NCBI RefSeq assembly: GCF_019420015.1
Contig: NZ_JAHZIA010000064.1
Coordinates: 1 to 18,033 of the forward strand
Length of the DNA stretch: 18,033 nt
Direction: 5' to 3'
Source of the DNA: Anaerofustis sp.
Lineage (GTDB): Bacteria; Bacillota; Clostridia; Eubacteriales; Anaerofustaceae
Below, in pieces: positions 6,356 through 12,798 of this stretch; position 1 is the first letter of the stretch; every line of letters begins with the position of its first letter. The notes under the pieces are model-generated. The model saw nothing but the letters and a program-made list of their open reading frames with translations. It was not told where the DNA came from and did not search any database. The translations under genes were made by a program, and so were the position numbers.

Positions 6356-7444
6356 TTACAAATCTACTCCTTGTATGAGCTCTTCCATTTTCTCTATATT
6401 AATATCGGAATGCTCCAACTCTCTGGAAAACCTCCAAGCAATCTCCAAAATCTTATCTTTAAAATATTGATTATTTCCGCTTTTCAAAATCAATATCTTT
6501 TCTGCCTTACATATACTCTCCCATACTATCGTGCTTATAACGGAAAATTTTATTTTTGAAAAGAAATCATAATCATATACGGCTTTTGTACAATAAGCAA
6601 ACACAAAATATACAAGTATTTGTTCCAATACAGTTTCCGAAAGGGCATTTTTATCAAAATCCTTATCTGACAAACCGACTATAGTATCTTCCCAAATATT
6701 CAAATCCTTTTGCCATCTATCATCCATAACTTCCAACTTACCCAAAAGTCTCAGTAATTCCAAAACCTTTTCTTTGTTCGGCTTAGTTTCAAAGGTATCA
6801 AAAAGCGATAAAGGATACTTCTTATGGATAAAATCTTCCAATACATTTTCAATATTAAAAATATTATTATTGTCAATGCATTTTTGTATATGATAAGAAA
6901 GAATCAACGCCTTTCTCATTCTGAGATAAATATCCTCTTTTCTGTTTTGAATAACACTGAAAATAACTTTACGACTTTCCAATAAAGCGGAATATAAAAA
7001 TATATCGAAATCATCTTCCTCTGCCGCTTCATTCTTCTTATCTTCTTTTGTAACAAATCTTACGATATCCTTATTTTCCAGTATGATTTTCGAAACCACC
7101 GGACATGAAAGCATAAGCGAGATTTCTTTTTCATCATCATAAACCTCAATATGTTTAGGATAATTTCTGCAGGTTTCACACATCATATCCTTTCCCGCTT
7201 CAATATGTATGTCACAAAGATTTTCCTCATTTAAAAAAGCACATCTACCACCAAACTGCTTAAATATCCCGTTATCAAAATCGATGGACTTTTTAAGCCT
7301 TTGTCCCAAAATATCCTTTCTTTCAATGTACTTTTTTAACGATTCTTCATCTATCACAATCTGCCACCCGGCACAACATGTTGCCGGACATTTATCGGCC
7401 AGACAATAAAACTTATCATAATAATCGGGAACCGTATAAAACAT
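6356..7444 (-). CDS. FliB-like protein (flagellin lysine-N-methylase family)
   Basis: This 362-residue protein matches the FliB family, named for the Salmonella protein needed to N-methylate flagellin lysines. The signature is a cysteine-rich N-terminus: C14, C19, C23, C24 in the DKCPATCCAGWQI region, and C68, C77, C89, C92 in the segment with GGRCAFL, LCDIH and CETCRNYP. All eight cysteines lie in the first 92 residues and probably bind a metal or iron-sulfur centre. The rest is helical with no other recognised motif. I chose the ATG at 7442-7444 because a strong AGGAGG lies four bases upstream and inside a longer reading that starts seven codons earlier without a site. No flagellar gene is near, so the substrate may not be flagellin. 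Confidence 0.8.
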   Translation of the reverse strand: MFYTVPDYYDKFYCLADKCPATCCAGWQIVIDEESLKKYIERKDILGQRLKKSIDFDNGIFKQFGGRCAFLNEENLCDIHIEAGKDMMCETCRNYPKHIEVYDDEKEISLMLSCPVVSKIILENKDIVRFVTKEDKKNEAAEEDDFDIFLYSALLESRKVIFSVIQNRKEDIYLRMRKALILSYHIQKCIDNNNIFNIENVLEDFIHKKYPLSLFDTFETKPNKEKVLELLRLLGKLEVMDDRWQKDLNIWEDTIVGLSDKDFDKNALSETVLEQILVYFVFAYCTKAVYDYDFFSKIKFSVISTIVWESICKAEKILILKSGNNQYFKDKILEIAWRFSRELEHSDINIEKMEELIQGVDL

Positions 7445-7554
7445 AAAACCTCCTACATAAAACAAATTTAAAACAAAATCACTCTCACACTCTCTCTTTT
7501 AATGCATGAGTTTAAAACACTAAACACAATTCAAGGTTAAGCTCTATTTATGTA

Positions 7555-8109
7555 TTATCTGTAACATTTTTTACAGTGAGTATATTTCATTTTTTTCGCC
7601 TTTGATAAAGACGTTTTTATGGGTTTTTGAACACAACTTTTTCTTTTATGATACTTTTTCCCCGTTTTGGTTATATATACAATACTTGAAGAACTCTTCT
7701 TTACTTTCCCCGAAAGAACAGGTTTTGAAAAAGAACTCTTTTTATTTTTGATTCCTACACTTCTTACTTTATAATAATACTTTTTGTTTACACTTACTTT
7801 CTTATCGGTATATTTAGAAGAAGTCGTGGTTTTAATCTTCTTATATCCTTTTGTCTTTTTAGTCGAACGATATATCTCGTATTTCTTTGCACCTTTAACA
7901 TTCTTGTAAGAAACACTTACTTTTTTGCTGCCCGCAGTTGCCTTAAGCCCTTTTGGAGCTCCTATCTTTACAGACTTTGAAGCGGCATAAACACTCCCCA
8001 TTGTAGAATACTCATATCCTTTATCCACATCGTTTATCCCAGGTAACAATGTAGTCATAAATATACTTAAAAATAAGATAACAAATATTCTCTTTAACCC
8101 CTTTATCAT
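7555..8109 (-). CDS. Secreted Lys-rich protein with Fn3-like domain and small zinc-binding C-terminus
   Basis: This 184-residue exported protein has a basic start (MIKGLKR), a hydrophobic segment (about 8-23) and a VYAAS site near residue 42. The distance is long for signal peptidase, so it may be cleaved there or stay anchored. A fibronectin type III-like domain follows (about 50-137), with APKGLKATAG, VKGAKKYEIYRS and YYYKVRSVG as typical strands. The C-terminal 40 residues (VYITKTGKKYHK onward) form a small module with H154, C159, C179 and C182, resembling the Ada-type zinc-binding tail found on secreted clostridial proteins. The mature part is extremely lysine-rich, so binding to anionic wall polymers or DNA is plausible. 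The ATG at 8107-8109 follows AGGAGG. Identity of the domains is moderately sure; function is unknown. Confidence 0.75.
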   Translation of the reverse strand: MIKGLKRIFVILFLSIFMTTLLPGINDVDKGYEYSTMGSVYAASKSVKIGAPKGLKATAGSKKVSVSYKNVKGAKKYEIYRSTKKTKGYKKIKTTTSSKYTDKKVSVNKKYYYKVRSVGIKNKKSSFSKPVLSGKVKKSSSSIVYITKTGKKYHKRKSCVQKPIKTSLSKAKKMKYTHCKKCYR

Positions 8110-8212
8110 ATTATCCTCCTCATTTTATCTATCATATATTTTTCATCTACCTCTTATAATCCCCTCAAAGAATTATCTTCCCTAAGGCAATATAAGAATC
8201 TATCGTAAATCA

Positions 8213-8240
8213 ATATTACTAATTAAAACATATCTGTCAA
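8213..8240 (-). promoter_or_regulatory. Promoter of the secreted Fn3-like protein gene
   Basis: On the minus strand a perfect TTGACA (8235-8240) is followed after 16 bases by TAATAT (8213-8218). The predicted transcript would have a leader of about 95 bases before the ATG at 8109; I saw no obvious riboswitch in it. Confidence 0.5.
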
Positions 8241-8955
8241 GTTTTTTAAAGTTATTTTTACATTATCCGCTATAAATTTTATTTTATCATCTCACAAAGA
8301 ATATTATATAAAGTATTCACCGCCTATTCGATATTCCCCGTATGCTATTTATGCATTCTTATAATCATTCATGCTGTCACTTTCTTTTTATCTCATATTC
8401 ATTCCCAACAAACAAATGTGAAATCAAAAAATAATTACCGAATTTTCACTGCCTCTAAACATCTATAATACCTACTCAAATCAACCAAGAAAATCCAATA
8501 AGGATATCACATCTGTTTTCTTAATATAATTTGTAATTTCTGTTATACGAAAAACTATCTTTTTCTCTAAATCAATCAAAAAATATTTTCAAATAATATC
8601 TGAACATTTACATAACAGTTATTTTATACTCATTAACAATGACATACTTTTCTGTTTTATGATTATCAAAACAACACAATTCTAAATTTATATACACTAA
8701 TATGCATAAATTAAAAGATACTCGTTATATTATTTGCCATAAACCCTATTATTCGGATAAAGGAAATCTTCTCAAAGGTTAGAATATATGCATATTATAC
8801 ATCTACAAAGAACGCTTAAAATTAAATAAACCTTATATTATATGTAAATTTATTCAATGTATAATTAAAAATCCAAACATAGAAATATATACCTTTAGAA
8901 TAAAAAATATATTTCCTTTTATTAGGAAAAATAAAAAAACGGAGGTATTATTTTT
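8241..8955. other. Very AT-rich non-coding gap upstream of the serine recombinase
   Basis: This stretch of over 700 bases holds no convincing gene on either strand: no reading frame of 60 codons or more and no AGGAGG site except the one serving the recombinase at its right end. Small structures are present. TATGCATA occurs twice, 86 bases apart (8701-8708 and 8787-8794, the second inside ATATGCATAT). A TTTCCT/AGGAAA repeat sits at 8912-8929, 27 bases before the recombinase start. A TATAAT at 8860-8865 could be its -10. The stretch may contain recombination sites for the neighbouring enzyme or decayed DNA; neither is proven. Confidence 0.5.
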
Positions 8956-9564
8956 ATGAAAATCTACGATTATGTAAGAGTTTCAACAAAGGACCAAAAC
9001 GTTGCCAGACAATTTGAAGCAATGAAAAATTTTCCTGTCGAAGAAAAAAACGTTGTGGTCGACAAATTCAGCGGAAAGGATTTTAACAGACCAAATTACA
9101 AAAAGCTTCTGCGAAAGATGAAAAAGGGAGATGTTTTGGTTGTAAAAAGCATTGACAGGCTCGGCAGAAATTACGACGAGATTTTAGAACAATGGAGATC
9201 TCTGACAAAGGAAAGACATATAGATATAGTTGTTATAGATATGCCTTTACTTGATACCAGAGAAGGAAGAGATCTTACCGGAACATTAATTGCAGATATA
9301 GTACTGCAGCTTTTAAGCTACGTTGCACAATCAGAAAGAGAAAACATCAAACAAAGACAAATGGAAGGAATATGGGCAGCACAGGAAAGAGGAGGCAAAT
9401 TCGGTCGACCGAGACTTACAATCCCGAATGAATTTTTCGACCTATACGACTTGTGGCAAAACGGAAGCATTTCTTCACGAAAAGCTGCAAAACGCCTCAA
9501 TGTTTCATACCAAACTTTTATACGATGGACAGAAAGAATGGTCTGCGGAGACCTGTTTTCTTAA
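8956..9564 (+). CDS. Small serine recombinase (resolvase/invertase family)
   Basis: This 202-residue site-specific recombinase has the catalytic residues at the same positions as gamma-delta/Tn3 resolvase: R8 and the nucleophile Ser10 in YVRVSTKDQ, R45, and D67, R68, R71 in IDRLGRN. The long E helix with SERENIKQRQMEGIWAAQ follows, and then GGKFGRP linking to a C-terminal helix-turn-helix (about 160-190, with SSRKAAKRLNVSYQTFIRW) that binds the crossover site. All parts are intact, so it should be active. The usual Gly at residue 5 of the first strand is Asp. The ATG at 8956 follows GGAGG with nine to ten bases spacing. There is no transposase or other mobile gene beside it; a terminator follows. 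It may resolve or invert a local segment, or be a remnant of a mobile element. Confidence 0.9.
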   Translation: MKIYDYVRVSTKDQNVARQFEAMKNFPVEEKNVVVDKFSGKDFNRPNYKKLLRKMKKGDVLVVKSIDRLGRNYDEILEQWRSLTKERHIDIVVIDMPLLDTREGRDLTGTLIADIVLQLLSYVAQSERENIKQRQMEGIWAAQERGGKFGRPRLTIPNEFFDLYDLWQNGSISSRKAAKRLNVSYQTFIRWTERMVCGDLFS

Positions 9565-9565
9565 T

Positions 9566-9594
9566 AAAAAAGACGCTTAAAAAGCGTCTTTTAA
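9566..9594. terminator. Bidirectional intrinsic terminator between recombinase and yajC
   Basis: AAAAGACGCTT pairs perfectly with AAGCGTCTTTT (11 pairs, three-base loop), with A residues on one flank and T residues on the other, so it works in both directions. It ends the recombinase transcript and the long yqfC-to-yajC operon. Confidence 0.9.
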
Positions 9595-9875
9595 TCAATA
9601 TCTTGACTATTCGTCATATTCGACACGATTGATTGCTTGTTTATCTTCGCTTTAACACCGTCGGGATCAAGAGCCAAAATAACATAGTCTTCTTCCACTT
9701 CGGCTATTTTACCGATAAATCCGCCGGCAGTCATTACCTTATCACCGCACTTCAAATCGTCTAATAATTGTTGATGAGCTTTAAACCTTTTTTGCTGCGG
9801 TTTAATTGAAACAAACCATGTTATCCCAACCATCAAAACAAGCAAAACACCTATTGTTATAAATTGTGTTAACAT
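9591..9875 (-). CDS. yajC: Preprotein translocase subunit YajC
   Basis: YajC is a small single-span membrane protein associated with the SecDF part of the Sec translocon. The 94-residue product has a transmembrane helix (about 5-25), the conserved IKPQQKRFKAHQQLLDDLK segment right after it, and a small beta domain with GDKVMTAGGFIGKI and an ILALDPDGVKAKI strand. Length and motif order match the family. The ATG at 9873-9875 has an AAGGAG site, and the gene follows tgt by 23 bases, the usual pairing. It is the last gene of the operon. Confidence 0.95.
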   Translation of the reverse strand: MLTQFITIGVLLVLMVGITWFVSIKPQQKRFKAHQQLLDDLKCGDKVMTAGGFIGKIAEVEEDYVILALDPDGVKAKINKQSIVSNMTNSQDID

Positions 9876-9898
9876 TACTACTCTCCTTAAATAAATAT

Positions 9899-11017
9899 TT
9901 ATTTTATACCATATTCCTCTTCAAACTCATTCTTAAATTCCAAAAATCTATCTTCCATAATAGACTTTCTGATATTCTCCATGAGTTTCAATGTAAAATA
10001 CAGATTATGATAACTTACCAACATACTTGCCAAAATTTCTTTGCAAATTACCAAATGCCTCAAATATGCTCTTGTGTAATTTCTGCAAACATAACAGTCA
10101 CACTTGTGATCCAAAGGCGTAAAGTCTTCTTTATATTTTGCATTTTTTAAAGTTACTCTCCCCTTGCTTGTAAGTGCGGTTCCGTTTCTCGCCATTCTCG
10201 TTTGAAGCACACAATCAAACATATCTATACCGCTTTGAACGCCTTCCAAAAGAGCATCGGGACTGCCAACCCCCATAAGATATCTAGGTTTGTTCTTTGG
10301 AAGAAGAGGTGTCGTATAATGCAAAAGATCAAACATTACATCCATAGGCTCTCCCACACTGAGTCCTCCAAGGGCATATCCGGGAAAATCCAAATCAACC
10401 AATTGCTTTGCGGATTCTTTTCTAAGATCTTTATACATTCCTCCTTGAACAATACCAAAAAGCCCCTGTCTATCGGTGTTCTTATGTGCGGCTTTACATC
10501 TCTTGGCCCATCTTGTCGTCATTTCCATAGATTCTTTCGTATAATTCTTATCCGCACCGTAATACACACATTCATCGAAAGCCATCATAATATCCGAACC
10601 TAAATTATTTTGAATTTCCATAGATTTCTCAGGAGTTATAAAGTGCTTGCTTCCGTCAATATGACTTCTGAATGTAACTCCTTCTTCGGTTATATCATTG
10701 GTTTTACTTAACGAAAACACCTGAAATCCGCCGCTGTCCGTAAGTATTGGTCTATCCCAATTCATAAACCTGTGAAGACCGCCCGCCTTTTTCACAATAT
10801 CATCTCCGGGTCTTAAATATAAATGATATGTATTTCCGAGTATGATTTTTGCATTTATTTCTTTCAAACTTTCCGGAAGCATTGCTTTAACCGTCGCTCT
10901 TGTTCCGACAGGCATAAATATAGGAGTTGGTATTTCTCCATGTGGGGTTATGATTTTACCAACCCTCGCTCCGCTTCTTTTATCTTCTTTTATTAATTCA
11001 TATTTTATAGCACTCAT
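9899..11017 (-). CDS. tgt: tRNA-guanine(34) transglycosylase
   Basis: Tgt exchanges guanine at the wobble position of GUN-anticodon tRNAs for the queuosine precursor preQ1. The 372-residue product shows the TIM-barrel motifs: LTDSGGFQVFS with D94 (general acid/base), GIVQGG, LGGLSVGEP, and FDCVLQTR with the nucleophile D268. The zinc site is CDCYVC (C306, C308, C311) with H337 downstream. One difference is Gln272 in DCVLQTR, where many family members have proline (DCVLPTR). The ATG at 11015-11017 has an AAGGAT site about twelve bases upstream, rather far, and lies three bases after the era stop, so translation may be coupled. The queA and ruvAB genes that usually precede tgt are absent here. 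Confidence 0.97.
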   Translation of the reverse strand: MSAIKYELIKEDKRSGARVGKIITPHGEIPTPIFMPVGTRATVKAMLPESLKEINAKIILGNTYHLYLRPGDDIVKKAGGLHRFMNWDRPILTDSGGFQVFSLSKTNDITEEGVTFRSHIDGSKHFITPEKSMEIQNNLGSDIMMAFDECVYYGADKNYTKESMEMTTRWAKRCKAAHKNTDRQGLFGIVQGGMYKDLRKESAKQLVDLDFPGYALGGLSVGEPMDVMFDLLHYTTPLLPKNKPRYLMGVGSPDALLEGVQSGIDMFDCVLQTRMARNGTALTSKGRVTLKNAKYKEDFTPLDHKCDCYVCRNYTRAYLRHLVICKEILASMLVSYHNLYFTLKLMENIRKSIMEDRFLEFKNEFEEEYGIK

Positions 11018-11020
11018 ATA

Positions 11021-11929
11021 TTAAAGTTCATCCTTCTTATTGTATCCGAGTGAATTTAACACGCTTGGTTTATCTCTCCACTCATCTCTTACTTTTACCC
11101 ATAATTTTAAATTTACCTTTGCACCAAGCATCTCTTCTATTTCTTTTCTTGCCAAAGAGCCTACTCTTTTAAGCATATTTCCGCCTTTACCGATAATTAT
11201 TCTTTTATGATTTTCTCTTTCGGTGTATATATTGGCTTCAATATCATACAAATTTTTGTCTTCCCTCTTTTTCATCAACATTATTTCCACTGCTGTTCCG
11301 TGAGGGATTTCTTCTTTTAGTGACCTTAGTATTTTTTCACGTATAATTTCGCTTACAACAAATCTTTCGCTTCTGTCGGTAACCATATCTTCTGGAAAAT
11401 ACATCGGTCCCACTGGAAGATACTTTTCTATTACATCAACAAGGGTATCGATATTTTCCCCTTTAAATGCACTTATAGGAACTATATCCTTTATAAAATC
11501 ATATTTTTCGTATAGTTTTATCTTCGTTAGAATATCCTCTTTATTTATCTTATCTATTTTATTTATAACAAGAACCACAGGTGTACTTTCTTTACTTAAC
11601 TTCTCAAGTAAAAATCCATCACCTCTGCCGATTTCCAAATCTTCTTCAACTAAAAAAAGAATTAAATCAACCTCTTTAAAAGATTCTCCCGCAACTTCCA
11701 CCATATAATCTGACAATTTACTTTTAGGCTTATGAAACCCCGGAGTATCTATAAAAACCATTTGCGATGTATCTGTAGTTCTTATACATCTTATATTATT
11801 TCGTGTCGTTTGAGGTCTGTTTGAAATTATAGATATCTTTTGTCCTATCAATAAATTAAGCAAGGTAGACTTACCTACATTCGTTCTCCCCACTACTGAT
11901 ATAAATCCGCTTTTAAAATTATTATTCAT
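11021..11929 (-). CDS. era: GTPase Era
   Basis: Era is a GTPase that binds the 3' end of 16S rRNA and checks 30S subunit maturation. The 302-residue product has the G motifs in order: G1 GRTNVGKST, G2 around QTTRNN, G3 DTPGFHKPK, G4 NKID and G5 SAFKG. The KH RNA-binding domain follows at the C-terminus (about 225-285), with IIIGKGGNMLKRVG and GAKVNLKLWVKVR. The P-loop has Thr where most Era proteins have Pro (GRPNVGKS). I chose the ATG at 11927-11929 because the family begins with a short tail before FKSGF and a GGGG stretch lies upstream. An ATG four codons earlier overlaps the dgkA stop and is also possible. Translation is probably coupled to dgkA. Confidence 0.95.
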   Translation of the reverse strand: MNNNFKSGFISVVGRTNVGKSTLLNLLIGQKISIISNRPQTTRNNIRCIRTTDTSQMVFIDTPGFHKPKSKLSDYMVEVAGESFKEVDLILFLVEEDLEIGRGDGFLLEKLSKESTPVVLVINKIDKINKEDILTKIKLYEKYDFIKDIVPISAFKGENIDTLVDVIEKYLPVGPMYFPEDMVTDRSERFVVSEIIREKILRSLKEEIPHGTAVEIMLMKKREDKNLYDIEANIYTERENHKRIIIGKGGNMLKRVGSLARKEIEEMLGAKVNLKLWVKVRDEWRDKPSVLNSLGYNKKDEL

Positions 11930-11931
11930 AT

Positions 11932-12306
11932 TTAACCCCATATCAAATTAATTATTTTAGGTATATATAAAACCGCACCTATCACCAAAGACATAAAGGC
12001 ACCTATTAAAACCGCACAAGCAGCAGAATCCTTGGCTCTTTTGGCATTCTCGTTCATTTCCTTCGTCGCACAGTTAACGGCTTCTTCTATGGCTGTATTA
12101 ACCGCTTCCAATATTATCACAAGAAATATTGTAAATGCCAAAACCAACCACTCATAATAGGAAAAATGCAACAGCAACGCTCCTATTACCGCAATAACCG
12201 CACATGTGCAATGTATTTTGAAATTTTGCTGAGTCTTAAAATTATATTCAACTCCATGAAATGCATATTTAAAACTCTTAAATAATCTTTTTAAATGTCC
12301 AATCAT
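11932..12306 (-). CDS. dgkA: Diacylglycerol / undecaprenol kinase family membrane protein
   Basis: This 124-residue integral membrane kinase matches the Gram-positive DgkA family, whose studied members phosphorylate undecaprenol to supply the lipid carrier of wall synthesis. An amphipathic N-terminus (FKSFKYAFHGVEYNFKTQQNFKIH) is followed by three hydrophobic helices (about 32-50, 53-75 and 95-118). The active-site motif EAVNTAIEEAVN sits after the second helix, and AKRAKDSAACAVL leads into the third. The ATG at 12304-12306 follows AAGGAG; the gap to ybeY is nine bases. Its place between ybeY and era is standard, though the cytidine deaminase gene (cdd) often found between dgkA and era is missing. 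Substrate choice between lipids cannot be read from the sequence. Confidence 0.93.
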   Translation of the reverse strand: MIGHLKRLFKSFKYAFHGVEYNFKTQQNFKIHCTCAVIAVIGALLLHFSYYEWLVLAFTIFLVIILEAVNTAIEEAVNCATKEMNENAKRAKDSAACAVLIGAFMSLVIGAVLYIPKIINLIWG

Positions 12307-12315
12307 AATAACTCC

Positions 12316-12777
12316 TTAATCTCTGGATAAATTCAATATTTTCATTACTTCTTCTTCATGAAAACGCATTTCTTTCTTTTCATCTTCCTCCATATGATCA
12401 TATCCCAAAAGATGTAAAATAGAATGTACGGTAAGATATATAACTTCTCTGTCAATACTGTGCCCGTATTCTTTTGCCTGCTCCACCGCCTTATCGACAC
12501 ATAGCACAACATCCCCTAGTATTACCACTTCATCTTTAAAGTCCTCTTCAAAATCCATCGGAAAAGATAAAACATCCGTAACCTTGTCGACATTTCTGTA
12601 AGACTTGTTGAGTTTTTTTATTTCCTCAGCGTCCACCAAAGACACGCTCACCTGCGAAGATTCTTTAAAATCCTCATACTCAAGAGTCTTTTCTATGGCA
12701 TTTTCAATTTTATCATATGTTTCTTTACTAATTTCATTTTTACTTCTGTTATCAAATAATACTTCAACCTCTGTCAT
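12316..12777 (-). CDS. ybeY: Endoribonuclease YbeY (16S rRNA maturation)
   Basis: YbeY is a zinc-dependent single-strand endoribonuclease involved in 16S rRNA 3' processing and ribosome quality control. The 153-residue product has the family length, the N-terminal NRSKNEIS and LNKSYRNVDKVTDVLSFPM segments, the GDVVLCVDKA strand, and the metal site HSILHLLGYDH (about residues 117-127) with all three histidines. The Gly usual after the first His (HGxLHLxGYDH) is Ser here. The ATG at 12775-12777 is preceded by GAGG about eight bases upstream. It lies between pgpH and dgkA with 21- and 9-base gaps, the standard Firmicutes order. Confidence 0.95.
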   Translation of the reverse strand: MTEVEVLFDNRSKNEISKETYDKIENAIEKTLEYEDFKESSQVSVSLVDAEEIKKLNKSYRNVDKVTDVLSFPMDFEEDFKDEVVILGDVVLCVDKAVEQAKEYGHSIDREVIYLTVHSILHLLGYDHMEEDEKKEMRFHEEEVMKILNLSRD

Positions 12778-12798
12778 AACCGTTACCTCATAATTAAA

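Noticed and set aside
8341..8390. Three ATGC-containing near-repeats that could suggest a repeat array
   Set aside because: Unequal spacing and no shared unit longer than about five bases; no CRISPR-like repeat-spacer structure anywhere in the window.
8588..8625. Imperfect hairpin AAATAA..CTG / CAG..TTATTT in the AT-rich gap
   Set aside because: The stem is interrupted by a bulge and such pairing is expected by chance in DNA this AT-rich; there is no U-tract or conservation evidence.
8788..8829. A 13-codon frame with a distant AAAGG in the recombinase upstream region
   Set aside because: Spacing to the AAAGG is too long and the peptide is short and AT-driven; nothing supports translation.
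9323..9580. An 85-codon frame inside the recombinase gene, same strand
   Set aside because: It overlaps the recombinase coding region, which carries all conserved motifs; the alternate frame has no recognisable protein features.
10202..10603. A 133-codon frame antisense to tgt
   Set aside because: It is fully antisense to a well-conserved enzyme, lacks a ribosome binding site and shows no domain.
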